From Methylophilaceae bacterium (lineage in GTDB: Bacteria > Pseudomonadota > Gammaproteobacteria > Burkholderiales > Methylophilaceae), in the NCBI GenBank assembly GCA_028122555.1, contig JAOHSH010000009.1, forward strand, positions 1 through 35,312: a DNA stretch of 35,312 nucleotides. Reading direction: 5' to 3'. Below, one piece after another: positions 27,498-35,312 of the stretch (positions are counted from its first letter, which is position 1; each line of letters opens with the position of its first letter). A model generated the notes under the pieces. It did not search any database. It had not been told where the DNA came from and saw only the letters and a list, made by a program, of their open reading frames with translations. Position numbers and translations under genes: made by a program.

Positions 27498-29387
27498 TTG
27501 AATAACAACTTAAGAAGTATTTTAATATGGCTTGCAATTGGCGTCTTTATGATGACCATATTTAACCAATTTTCTGGATCACCTCGATTTGAAAATAAGT
27601 TGGTTTATTCCCAGTTTATGAATCAAGTAAAGTCTGGAAATATTTCAAAGGTAGAAATTGATGGCCATAATCTTACAGGTATAACTTCTGATGGAAAAAA
27701 GTTTTCCACCTACTCCCCTACGGATCCATGGCTGGTATCCGATTTACTTGAAAATAATGTAGTTGTGGATGCTAAACCTGAAAAACAACAATCACTTTTA
27801 ATGAGTATATTTATTTCATGGTTTCCAATGATTCTATTAGTTGGTGTATGGATATTCTTTATGCGTCAGATGCAGGGTGGAAATAAAGGTGGTGGCCCAT
27901 TCTCTTTTGGTAAAAGTAAAGCAAGACAACTTGATCAAGCTACAAATAAAACAACTTTTAAAGATGTTGCAGGATGTGATGAAGCCAAAGAAGAAGTCCA
28001 TGAATTAGTTGATTTCCTTAAAGATCCTACAAAATTTCATAAACTAGGTGGCAGAATACCTCGAGGTGTTTTGATGGTTGGTCCTCCGGGGACTGGAAAA
28101 ACTTTACTTGCAAGAGCAGTTGCAGGTGAAGCAAATGTTCCTTTTTTCACAATATCAGGATCTGATTTTGTTGAAATGTTTGTTGGTGTTGGTGCGGCAA
28201 GAGTTAGAGATATGTTTGAGCAAGCTAAAAAAAGCTCACCATGTATTATTTTTATAGATGAAATAGATGCAGTTGGAAGAAGTAGGGGCTCAGGAACTGG
28301 TGGAGGAAACGATGAACGCGAACAAACATTAAACCAATTACTTGTAGAGTTAGATGGTTTTGAGCCTAATTCAGGAGTTATTGTAGTAGCCGCAACCAAT
28401 AGAGCAGATGTCCTTGATAAAGCATTATTAAGACCAGGTCGTTTTGATAGACAAATTATGGTTTCACTTCCTGATATTAAAGGTAGAGAAGAAATTTTAC
28501 TTGTTCATATGAGAAAAATACCAGCTGATCCTGATGTAAAAGCAGATATTATTGCTCGAGGGACCCCTGGTTTTTCTGGAGCTGATTTAGCAAATTTAGT
28601 TAATGAATCAGCTTTATTTGCCGCAAGATCAAATAAGCGTACTGTTGATATGGAAGATTTTGAAGAAGCAAAAGATAAGATATTTATGGGCCCAGAAAGA
28701 AAATCACTCATTATGAGAGAAGAAGAAAGAAGAAATACGGCTTACCATGAATCAGGACATGCTGTTGTTGCAAAACTTCTACCTAATGCTGATCCAGTTC
28801 ATAAAGTAACAATCATGCCAAGAGGTTGGGCTCTTGGTCTTACTTGGCAGTTACCAGAATTCGATAGCTTTAGTAATTTTAAAGAGAAAATGTTGGAAGA
28901 AATATCTATTCTTTTTGGCGGTCGAATAGCCGAGGAAGTTTTTATGAAGCAGATGTCAACTGGTGCAGCAAATGATTTTGAAAGAGCCACTAAGCTAGCT
29001 AGAGAGATGGTAACTAAATATGGTATGTCAGAAAAATTAGGAACTATGGTCTACGTAGATGATAATCAAGATTCTTTCTTAAATACTAAATCTATTTCTG
29101 AGGCAACGCAGCAAAAAGTTGATACAGAAATAAAATCTATTTTGGATACGCAATATAAAATTGCTCGCAAGCTAATTGAAAAAAATAAAAGAAAAGTTGA
29201 GGCAATGGCTAAGGCACTTCTTGAATTTGAAACAATTGATAGCGAACAGATTGCAGATGTAATGGCAGGTAAAAAAGTCAGAGCACCCAAACCATCTAAA
29301 GGATCTGAAAAGCCACCAAAAGACAAGAAGGGCCCAACTATTGGCCCCGACAGTTTGGCAACTCAACCTGCAGCAAAAAACAAATAA
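27498..29387 (+). CDS. ftsH: ATP-dependent zinc metalloprotease FtsH
   Basis: Membrane-anchored AAA+ protease that degrades misfolded membrane proteins and regulators (in E. coli, sigma32 and LpxC). It has 629 residues. TM helices are at about 5-24 and 102-121 with a periplasmic domain between. Walker A is GPPGTGKT (195-202) and Walker [12 protein letters not shown] (250-260), followed by the second region of homology [18 protein letters not shown]. The protease HESGH is at 417-421 with third zinc ligand Asp493. The start is TTG at 27498, with AAAGG 7 bases upstream (27486-27490). The C-terminal 40 residues are a K/P-rich tail. An intrinsic terminator follows the stop. Confidence 0.97.
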   Translation: MNNNLRSILIWLAIGVFMMTIFNQFSGSPRFENKLVYSQFMNQVKSGNISKVEIDGHNLTGITSDGKKFSTYSPTDPWLVSDLLENNVVVDAKPEKQQSLLMSIFISWFPMILLVGVWIFFMRQMQGGNKGGGPFSFGKSKARQLDQATNKTTFKDVAGCDEAKEEVHELVDFLKDPTKFHKLGGRIPRGVLMVGPPGTGKTLLARAVAGEANVPFFTISGSDFVEMFVGVGAARVRDMFEQAKKSSPCIIFIDEIDAVGRSRGSGTGGGNDEREQTLNQLLVELDGFEPNSGVIVVAATNRADVLDKALLRPGRFDRQIMVSLPDIKGREEILLVHMRKIPADPDVKADIIARGTPGFSGADLANLVNESALFAARSNKRTVDMEDFEEAKDKIFMGPERKSLIMREEERRNTAYHESGHAVVAKLLPNADPVHKVTIMPRGWALGLTWQLPEFDSFSNFKEKMLEEISILFGGRIAEEVFMKQMSTGAANDFERATKLAREMVTKYGMSEKLGTMVYVDDNQDSFLNTKSISEATQQKVDTEIKSILDTQYKIARKLIEKNKRKVEAMAKALLEFETIDSEQIADVMAGKKVRAPKPSKGSEKPPKDKKGPTIGPDSLATQPAAKNK

Positions 29388-29390
29388 TAA

Positions 29391-29416
29391 AGGGGGCGTA
29401 AAGCCCCTTATTTTTT
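29391..29416 (+). terminator. Intrinsic terminator after ftsH
   Basis: AGGGGGC (29391-29397) pairs with GCCCCTT (29403-29409, one G-U) around a GTAAA loop, followed by A and a run of six T (29411-29416). It begins 3 bases after the ftsH stop. The U-run ends 2 bases before the folP ATG at 29419. Confidence 0.85.
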
Positions 29417-29418
29417 CG

Positions 29419-30237
29419 ATGAACTCAATACAAAATCTCCTGAAAAAAAATAGAAAGGCTCTTATTATGGGAGTGCTTAATGTGACACCTGATTCTTTTT
29501 CTGATGGAGGAGAGTTTATTGATCTTAAAAAAGCCCTCAAGCATACTGAAATGATGATTGATAATGGTGCTGATATAATTGATATTGGCGGTGAATCATC
29601 CAGGCCCGGAGCAAAAGTGGTTTCAGCAAATGAAGAAAGAAAAAGAATTGAACCTGTAATAAAATCCATAAAGAAAATCTTTAATATTCCGTTATCAATT
29701 GATACATATAAACCAGAAATTATGAACTTAAGTATTGATTTAGGGGTTGAGATGATTAATGATATTTATGCATTAAGACAGCCTGGAGCTATAGAGGTTG
29801 TTATTAATTCAGATGTGATTCTGTGTTTAATGCATATGAAAGGTAAACCTAAAGATATGCAAAATAATCCCTCATATCAAAATATAATTGAAGAAGTAAA
29901 CCAGTTTCTAAAAGAAAGAATTGATTTTTGCTCACAGTTTGGGATTGATCAAAAAAGATTAGTTGTAGACCCAGGTTTTGGATTCGGTAAAACATATGAA
30001 AATAATTTAAAATTATTTCAATCTTTAAATAAGTTAAAATTTTCTACAATTCCTTTACTTATAGGTATATCAAGAAAATCAATGATTAGAAATATTGTTG
30101 GAGACGAAGAAAGTGATATTATTCAGGCAAGTGCAATTATGTCAGCACTTGCTGTTTTAAGAGGTGCAAAAATAGTTAGAGTTCATGATGTTAAAGAAAC
30201 AAATATTGCGCTTAAGATTTTACAAAAAAATAATTAA
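29419..30237 (+). CDS. folP: Dihydropteroate synthase
   Basis: FolP condenses p-aminobenzoate with dihydropterin pyrophosphate in folate synthesis; it is the sulfonamide target. It has 272 residues. Seen: MGVLNVTPDSFSDGG (about 17-31), DIGGESSRPGA, CLMHMKGKPKDMQ, DPGFGFGKTYENN, GISRKSMI and the C-terminal RVHDV. The frame is open upstream into ftsH, but ATG 29419 gives the normal short lead-in (MNSIQNLLKKNRKALI). There is no Shine-Dalgarno, and the start lies 2 bases behind a terminator U-run. Expression must therefore come from read-through or an unrecognised promoter in the end of ftsH. glmM follows after 7 bases; ftsH-folP-glmM is a standard proteobacterial order. Confidence 0.95.
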   Translation: MNSIQNLLKKNRKALIMGVLNVTPDSFSDGGEFIDLKKALKHTEMMIDNGADIIDIGGESSRPGAKVVSANEERKRIEPVIKSIKKIFNIPLSIDTYKPEIMNLSIDLGVEMINDIYALRQPGAIEVVINSDVILCLMHMKGKPKDMQNNPSYQNIIEEVNQFLKERIDFCSQFGIDQKRLVVDPGFGFGKTYENNLKLFQSLNKLKFSTIPLLIGISRKSMIRNIVGDEESDIIQASAIMSALAVLRGAKIVRVHDVKETNIALKILQKNN

Positions 30238-30244
30238 ATATTAA

Positions 30245-31582
30245 ATGACAAGAAAATATTTTGGTACTGATGGAATAAGAGGCAAAACTGGAGAGCACCC
30301 AATAACTCCTGAGTTTTTTGTTAAGCTTGGTTATGCTGCTGGTATTGTACTTACGAAATCATTGAATAATGATAAAAAACCATCAGTTGTAATTGGTAAA
30401 GATACTAGAATTTCAGGATATATGCTTGAATCTGCACTTGAATCAGGCTTCTCATCAGCTGGAGTTGATGTTTTTCTGACGGGCCCAATTCCAACTCCAG
30501 CAATAGCATTTTTAACAAAATCGTTAGGTGCACAAATAGGTGTGGTGATTTCAGCATCTCATAATTCATTTGAAGATAATGGTATTAAGTTTTTCTCTGA
30601 TTTAGGTCTTAAACTTTCGGATTCTGTAGAGCTAGAAATAGAAGCTTTATTAGACAAAGAAATTAATTCTATTCCAACAAATAAGTTAGGTAAGGCTTCG
30701 AGAATTAATGACGCAATTGATAGATATGTAAGTTTTTGTAAAAATACTGTTGATCCTAGTTTCAATCTAAAAGATTTAAAAATTGTTTTAGATTGTGCAC
30801 ATGGAGCAACATACCAGGTTGCTCCAATAGTATTTTCTGAACTAGGTGCTAATGTTCTTACAACTAATAATAAACCAGATGGATTGAATATAAATCATGA
30901 TGCTGGTTCAGTTCATCCTGAGTTCTTACAAGAGAGTGTTTTAAGCAATAGCGCTGATTTAGGAATTGCATTTGATGGAGATGGTGATCGAGTAATTATG
31001 GTTGATTCGAATGGTAATTTAATTAATGGCGATCAACTTTTATTCTTAATTGTTCAGGATTATTTTAACAATAAAAAACTTAAAGGCGGGGTTGTAGGTA
31101 CTTTAATGACGAATCTAGCTTTTGAAGAGGAGTGTCAGAAAATGAATATTCCTTTCATAAGGACTGACGTGGGTGATCGTTATGTTTCAAAGATGCTTTA
31201 TGAAAAAAATTGGATGTTAGGAGGTGAAAATTCTGGGCATATTCTTATAACTGATAAACATTCAACTGGTGATGGAATTATTTCTGCATTACAAGTTTTA
31301 AATGCAATTATTAATATTAAAAAACCTATTGAGGAAGCATTAAAATCAATTCTAATGTACCCACAAATTTTGATTAATTTACCAATCACTGGAAAAGTAG
31401 ATTTAAAATCATCGGTGATGGATAAGGCTATTATTGATGCAAAATTAATGATGGAAAATAAAGGACGAATTTTAATTAGAGAATCAGGAACTCAGCCATT
31501 AATAAGAGTTATGACTGAAGGACCCAATAAAGATAAAGCAATTAAAGCTGCAGAATTTTTAATAAAAAAAATAAAGTCTTAA
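30245..31582 (+). CDS. glmM: Phosphoglucosamine mutase
   Basis: GlmM interconverts glucosamine 6-phosphate and glucosamine 1-phosphate on the way to UDP-GlcNAc, feeding peptidoglycan and lipid A. It has 445 residues. The start KYFGTDGIRG is typical. The phosphoserine loop is VVISASHNSFEDNG, with the active serine at 105. The Mg2+ loop DGDGDR is near 243, the sugar loop is GGENSGHI and the C-terminal phosphate site is RESGTQPLIRVM. No Shine-Dalgarno is present. It is the last gene of the run, and its stop is 5 bases from the pstB stop on the other strand. Confidence 0.97.
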   Translation: MTRKYFGTDGIRGKTGEHPITPEFFVKLGYAAGIVLTKSLNNDKKPSVVIGKDTRISGYMLESALESGFSSAGVDVFLTGPIPTPAIAFLTKSLGAQIGVVISASHNSFEDNGIKFFSDLGLKLSDSVELEIEALLDKEINSIPTNKLGKASRINDAIDRYVSFCKNTVDPSFNLKDLKIVLDCAHGATYQVAPIVFSELGANVLTTNNKPDGLNINHDAGSVHPEFLQESVLSNSADLGIAFDGDGDRVIMVDSNGNLINGDQLLFLIVQDYFNNKKLKGGVVGTLMTNLAFEEECQKMNIPFIRTDVGDRYVSKMLYEKNWMLGGENSGHILITDKHSTGDGIISALQVLNAIINIKKPIEEALKSILMYPQILINLPITGKVDLKSSVMDKAIIDAKLMMENKGRILIRESGTQPLIRVMTEGPNKDKAIKAAEFLIKKIKS

Positions 31583-31587
31583 TTTAT

Positions 31588-32370
31588 TTATCCAAATTTA
31601 CCAGTTATATAATCTTCAGTTTCCTTTTTTGATGGATTTGTAAAAATCTGATTAGTCCCATCAAACTCTACCAACTCACCAAGATACATATAAGCAGTAT
31701 AGTCAGATATTCTGGCAGCTTGCTGCATATTGTGAGTCACAATTAATATTGATAATTTTTGTTTTAATTCTGACATTAATTCTTCTATATTCATTGTTGC
31801 AATTGGATCTAGAGCTGAAGTGGGCTCATCGAATAGCATGATTTCAGGCTCTGTTGCCAGAGCTCTTGCTATACACAATCTTTGTTGTTGACCACCTGAA
31901 AGATTAAAGGCTAGATCTTGTAAACGGTCTTTGACTTCACTCCATAACGATGCCCCTTTTAAGGCTTCTTCAACTTTCTCATCCAATGTTCGTTTATTTG
32001 ATTCACCTCTAACTCTGAGACCATATGCTACATTTTCATAGATTGATTTAGGAAAAGGATTAGGTTTTTGAAATACCATACTAATTCTCATTCTTACTTC
32101 GATCGGATCAACATTTTCTAAAAGTATATCGGTGTTATCTGGTTGTAAAATAATTTTGCCGTCATAACGATTTCCAGCATAAAGATCATGCATCCTATTA
32201 AAACATCTAAGAAAAGTTGATTTTCCACAACCTGAAGGACCAATGAGTGCAGTGATTTTATTTTCGTAAACAGGTAAGCTAACTTTTTTTAATGCTTGTG
32301 TTTTATCAGCATAAAAGAAACTAAGATCCTTAGATTCAGCTTTAATTATTTCATTATGTTTTTTTACCAT
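31588..32370 (-). CDS. pstB: Phosphate ABC transporter ATP-binding protein
   Basis: PstB powers high-affinity phosphate import. The 260-residue ABC ATPase has Walker [10 protein letters not shown] (about 43-51), the family insert [16 protein letters not shown], the Q-loop [10 protein letters not shown], the signature LSGGQQQR, Walker [13 protein letters not shown] and the switch His in VTHNMQQA. Its ATG overlaps the pstA stop by 7 bases, implying coupled translation. It is the last gene of pstS-pstC-pstA-pstB in this window. A phoU gene often follows pstB; here the next gene is glmM on the opposite strand, so phoU is not in the usual place. Confidence 0.97.
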   Translation of the reverse strand: MVKKHNEIIKAESKDLSFFYADKTQALKKVSLPVYENKITALIGPSGCGKSTFLRCFNRMHDLYAGNRYDGKIILQPDNTDILLENVDPIEVRMRISMVFQKPNPFPKSIYENVAYGLRVRGESNKRTLDEKVEEALKGASLWSEVKDRLQDLAFNLSGGQQQRLCIARALATEPEIMLFDEPTSALDPIATMNIEELMSELKQKLSILIVTHNMQQAARISDYTAYMYLGELVEFDGTNQIFTNPSKKETEDYITGKFG

Positions 32371-33308
32371 TTAATTTTTTTCCTAATATTGTATCTCAGT
32401 TTTATAGCTAAACCATTCATTAAAAGTGTAAGCATTATTATAACTGCACCTGTAGCTGCAGCATTAATATGAAAAGCTAGTTGTGGTCTGGAGATCCAAT
32501 TAAACATTTGAATAGGTAGAACTGTAAAGCCAGATTCCAACCATTCAAAATTTATAAATGGAGGTTCTAGACCAATAGGACTTGGCGGTAAGAATGCAAT
32601 AAATGTAAGAGCTCCAATCGTAATAACTGGTGCGGTTTCTCCAATAGCTCTGGCCATACCAATAATTACACCAGTCAAAATTCCTCCATAAGAATATGGG
32701 ATTACATGATTATGACAAACTTGCCATTTTGTCGCTCCGACTGCATAAGCAGCTTCCCGAATATGGACAGGTATTGCTCTAATAGCCTCTCTTGTTGAGA
32801 CAATTACTATAGGAAGCATAAGAAGTGCTAAGGTAAGACCTGCAGTTAAAATACTTTGACCTAATCCAAAGCTGTAAACAAATAATCCTAAAGCCAACAA
32901 CCCATAAATAATTGAAGGTACACCAGCTAAATTAGAAACATTAATTTCTATTAAGTCAGAAAACCAGTTTTTTTTAGCATACTCTTCAAGATAAACACCT
33001 GAGGTAATTCCTAAAGGAACTGCAACAAAAAAAGTAACTAAAAGCACCAATGAAGAACCAATCCAGGCTGATAATATACCTGCTCGGGCTGCACGCCTAG
33101 AAGGAAAATTTGAAAAGAAATCTAAATTAAATCTTGGGTAGCCATCAATTACCAGATCAAGAAATAAAATTAGAAGTGTAATAGTAAGTGATGCGATTAC
33201 AAGTGTCCCTAAACTGGCAAAAATAAAATCATGTCGTTTATGATTAGCAATCGTTTTTCGGATTGAATCTAGATTCTTATTGGCAGCTGCTTTATTTTGA
33301 ATAGCCAT
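32364..33308 (-). CDS. pstA: Phosphate ABC transporter permease PstA
   Basis: One of two membrane channel subunits of the Pst importer. It has 314 residues: a cytosolic basic N-terminus of about 28, then about six hydrophobic segments. The EAA cytoplasmic loop that docks on PstB is [21 protein letters not shown]. The segment [16 protein letters not shown] after NVSNLAG is PstA-typical, as is the large periplasmic loop before the last helices. It lies 4 bases after pstC. A GGAG 13 bases upstream of ATG is a weak ribosome site. Confidence 0.96.
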   Translation of the reverse strand: MAIQNKAAANKNLDSIRKTIANHKRHDFIFASLGTLVIASLTITLLILFLDLVIDGYPRFNLDFFSNFPSRRAARAGILSAWIGSSLVLLVTFFVAVPLGITSGVYLEEYAKKNWFSDLIEINVSNLAGVPSIIYGLLALGLFVYSFGLGQSILTAGLTLALLMLPIVIVSTREAIRAIPVHIREAAYAVGATKWQVCHNHVIPYSYGGILTGVIIGMARAIGETAPVITIGALTFIAFLPPSPIGLEPPFINFEWLESGFTVLPIQMFNWISRPQLAFHINAAATGAVIIMLTLLMNGLAIKLRYNIRKKIKW

Positions 33309-33312
33309 TTAT

Positions 33313-34239
33313 TTAATAACGCTCCGCATACTTTTTACGTACTGCATGTCCTAAAATATTAATTAGCAAAGTCATTATTAATAAAGTCAATCCTGCAGCA
33401 AAGATACTTTGATACCCAATACCACCATGTTCTAAATCCCCTAATGCAACCGAGACTATGTAGGACGTAATAGTAGCGGCACTTTCAACAGGATTAAATG
33501 TAAAATTTGGCTGTTGTCCAGCAGCAATTGCTACGATCATCGTTTCACCTACAGCGCGGCTAATTGCTAAAATATATGCTGCAACAATTCCAGAAATAGC
33601 CGCAGGTGTTATAACTCTTATTGCTGTTTGAAATCTTGTAGCACCCATAGCATATGCTCCTTCCCTCATCGACATTGGCACGGCTCTCATAGAGTCTTCA
33701 GCTACAGATGCAATATAGGGAACAATCATTATTCCCATAACAATTCCAGGGCCTAACATATTAAAAGTTGTTAAATCAGGATATATTTTTTGTAACATTG
33801 GCGTAACTAACATCAGTGCAAAGTAACCAAATACAACAGTAGGGACACCAACAAGTAATTCAAGTATTGGCTTAATTATTTCTCTTACTTTATGAGATGC
33901 AAATTCAGATAAGTAGATTGCAGTAATTGTACCAAGTGGGACTGCAACAATCAGGGCTATTCCAGTTGTTGTTAGCGTTCCAGATATTAGAGGTAAAATT
34001 CCATAATGTTTAATTGAGTAGTTCGGCGTCCATACAGTATCGGTTAAAAAATCGATTATGCTGACATATTGAAAAAAAGGAATGGCTTCTGATACTAGAA
34101 CATAGACAATTGCCAAAGTGATAAATATTGCTATAAGCCCGGAGCATAATAAACCAAATTCAATGAGCCTTTCTCTGAAGTTTCTTTGAAAGTTTTTGGC
34201 TAATCTTTGGCTGATAATTAAATCATTTTCGGGATTCAT
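33313..34239 (-). CDS. pstC: Phosphate ABC transporter permease PstC
   Basis: Partner permease of PstA. It has 308 residues with an N-terminal cytosolic segment of about 30 and six hydrophobic spans. The EAA loop is REGAYAMGATRFQTAIRVITP, and GVPTVVFGYFALMLV marks the PstC conserved helix. ATG 34239 has no Shine-Dalgarno. The 122-base gap to pstS (34240-34361) contains the strong pstS terminator and, downstream of it, weak promoter-like elements on the minus strand that I would not assign. No Pho box (CTGTCAT repeats) is visible, so pstCAB probably depends on read-through from pstS. Confidence 0.96.
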   Translation of the reverse strand: MNPENDLIISQRLAKNFQRNFRERLIEFGLLCSGLIAIFITLAIVYVLVSEAIPFFQYVSIIDFLTDTVWTPNYSIKHYGILPLISGTLTTTGIALIVAVPLGTITAIYLSEFASHKVREIIKPILELLVGVPTVVFGYFALMLVTPMLQKIYPDLTTFNMLGPGIVMGIMIVPYIASVAEDSMRAVPMSMREGAYAMGATRFQTAIRVITPAAISGIVAAYILAISRAVGETMIVAIAAGQQPNFTFNPVESAATITSYIVSVALGDLEHGGIGYQSIFAAGLTLLIMTLLINILGHAVRKKYAERY

Positions 34240-34321
34240 TTAATTTGGGTGTTATATTTTTCATAAAAGGGACTCAATAAATGATACGTATAATTCTATA
34301 AATTACAAATAGTTTTTTAAT

Positions 34322-34351
34322 AAAAAAAAGCAGTGTTTCCACTGCTTTTTT
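34322..34351. terminator. Intrinsic terminator between pstS and pstC
   Basis: GCAGTG (34330-34335) pairs with CACTGC (34340-34345) around a 4-base loop. The stem is extended by an A-run on the left and a T-run on the right, so it can work in both directions. Read from pstS (minus strand) it begins about 11 bases after the stop codon and ends in a run of eight T. It should release most transcripts after pstS, giving more binding protein than permease. Confidence 0.88.
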
Positions 34352-34361
34352 CTCATCTTTT

Positions 34362-35312
34362 CTATTGATTGGATGATGATAAATCTAACATTTGCTGGAC
34401 TGATAAACCAATAGCTGGCTTTTTGAAAGCTGTCCCAGTTTTGAGTGTTTTGTAGTGATTTGTAATTGCAGCATACTCAGATTTACTAAATGGTATATAG
34501 CCAACTTCTGTAGATAAAACTGCAGCATGTTTTAAATAAAAATCTATGAATTTTTTAACGTTCGGGTCAAATGCTGCTTTTGAAGCATTTAAATATATAA
34601 ATAAAGGTCTGGATAATGGATTATACGAACCATCCATTACAGTTTTTAATGAAGGCACTATAAATTTTCCCTTACCATTTTTAATTGCTACCGCATCTAA
34701 TTTATTTTTATTTTCATTGAAATAAGCTAAGCCAAAATAACCAAGACCTCCTTTATCACCAGATACACCTTGAACTAAAACGTTATCATCTTCTGAAGCA
34801 GTAAAGTCTCCTCTAATTGCTTTACTTTCCCCTACAATAGATTCAGTAAAGTAATCAAAAGTACCTGAATCAGCTCCAGGCCCATAAAGTTTTAATGGGG
34901 CATCAGGCCAACTATCCCTAACCTGGCTCCATTTCGTAATTTTACTTTGTGCTAATGGTTCCCATGCTTTTTTAAGCTCTGCTGGGGTCATTTCTTTTGC
35001 CCAGTCATTTCTTTTATTAACAACAATTGTAATTGCGTCAAAAGCAATAGGAATCTCAATAAAATCAATACCAGCTTCTTTACACTTCTTAATTTCATTT
35101 GGTTTAATTGGGCGTGATGCGTTAGAAATAACAGTATCACCACGACAGAATTTCTTGAAGCCACCCCCAGTTCCAGAAACTCCAACTGTTACCTTGATAC
35201 CAGTTTCTATTTGAAACTCTTCCGCAACTGCTTCTGTAATTGGATAAACAGTGCTTGACCCATCAATCTTTAGAATATATGTTGCTGCTATAGCCGAGTT
35301 TGAAAACAATAA
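34362..35312 (-). CDS. pstS: Phosphate-binding protein PstS, N-terminus cut by the window
   Basis: Periplasmic phosphate-binding protein of the Pst importer. Seen: the mature start KIDGSSTVYPITEAVAEEF, the phosphate-contact loops GVSGTGGGFKKFCRGDTVIS and GADSGTFDYFTE, and NASRPI. The frame stays open to the last base (the final codon read is TTA). The residues before ATYILKIDG (LLFSNSAIA) look like the end of a signal peptide, so the true start and the upstream promoter are outside the window. A TTG at 35309 is within the frame but is not a believable start. A strong terminator follows the stop. Confidence 0.95.
   Translation of the reverse strand, partial: LLFSNSAIAATYILKIDGSSTVYPITEAVAEEFQIETGIKVTVGVSGTGGGFKKFCRGDTVISNASRPIKPNEIKKCKEAGIDFIEIPIAFDAITIVVNKRNDWAKEMTPAELKKAWEPLAQSKITKWSQVRDSWPDAPLKLYGPGADSGTFDYFTESIVGESKAIRGDFTASEDDNVLVQGVSGDKGGLGYFGLAYFNENKNKLDAVAIKNGKGKFIVPSLKTVMDGSYNPLSRPLFIYLNASKAAFDPNVKKFIDFYLKHAAVLSTEVGYIPFSKSEYAAITNHYKTLKTGTAFKKPAIGLSVQQMLDLSSSNQ

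Noticed and set aside
28037-28399. A 120-codon minus-strand frame inside ftsH
   Set aside because: Antisense to the conserved AAA+ domain; composition follows the opposite strand's codons.
29172-29669. A 165-codon open frame on the minus strand across the end of ftsH and start of folP
   Set aside because: It lies opposite two certain genes, and its translation is low-complexity S/F/L-rich with no recognisable domain. It is a shadow of AT-rich coding DNA.
34240-34320. Promoter-like pairs before pstC (for example TTGTAA-N16-TATCAT on the minus strand)
   Set aside because: Such partial matches are expected by chance in AT-rich DNA, and nothing else supports them.
1-35312. CRISPR arrays, tRNA or rRNA genes, insertion sequences, prophage or defence islands
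   Set aside because: None was seen. Gene order is contiguous housekeeping content with gaps of at most about 160 bases.

Overview
This is an AT-rich (roughly one third G+C by eye), tightly packed stretch of bacterial core chromosome. It holds 33 protein genes, two of them cut by the window ends, and no gene-free stretch longer than about 160 bases. I see no rRNA, tRNA, CRISPR array, insertion sequence or prophage. Several gene neighbourhoods are typical of Betaproteobacteria: ftsY / M16 pair / rsmD / coaD; hemH-hrcA / nadK-recN / fur / bamE-dapB-carAB-greA-DUF4149 / yhbY / rlmE-ftsH-folP-glmM / pst; and a fused hldE beside hldD. With the low G+C, compact spacing and Edd-Eda genes, my best guess is a streamlined aquatic member of the Methylophilales (OM43 / Methylopumilus type). 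That is inference from gene order, not from a database search.

Layout. 1-69: 5' end of ftsY (-). 155-4889 (+): periplasmic M16 peptidase pair, rsmD, coaD, a 2OG-Fe(II) oxygenase-like gene and gloA. 4890-8584 (-): grpE-dnaK-dnaJ with two sigma32-type promoters. 8746-11857 (+): edd-eda and an unassigned HAD hydrolase. 11854-16426 (-): hrcA-hemH-hldD-hldE. 16529-19062 (+): nadK-recN. 19054-19518 (-): fur. 19576-26485 (+): bamE-dapB-carA-carB-greA-DUF4149. 26489-26776 (-): yhbY. 26813-31582 (+): rlmE-ftsH-folP-glmM. 31588-35312 (-): pstS-pstC-pstA-pstB, with pstS cut at the right edge.

Functional themes. There is a protein quality-control set (GrpE-DnaK-DnaJ, HrcA, FtsH, RlmE). Envelope building is represented by BamE, the heptose enzymes HldE/HldD, GlmM and DapB. 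Central metabolism is represented by Edd/Eda, CarAB, NadK, CoaD, FolP and HemH. The window ends in a high-affinity phosphate importer.

The window is mostly ordinary housekeeping DNA and I did not find a clear new multi-gene system. The points most worth a second look are regulatory or architectural. All five tail-to-tail gene junctions overlap or leave at most 5 bases, with no terminator. A 16-bp perfect hairpin sits 7 bases before the dnaJ start, which has no Shine-Dalgarno. A hairpin lies at the predicted 5' end of the carAB mRNA. A terminator runs almost into the folP start codon. The M16 peptidases have a split active site. An oxygenase-like gene carries an H-x-H metal motif.
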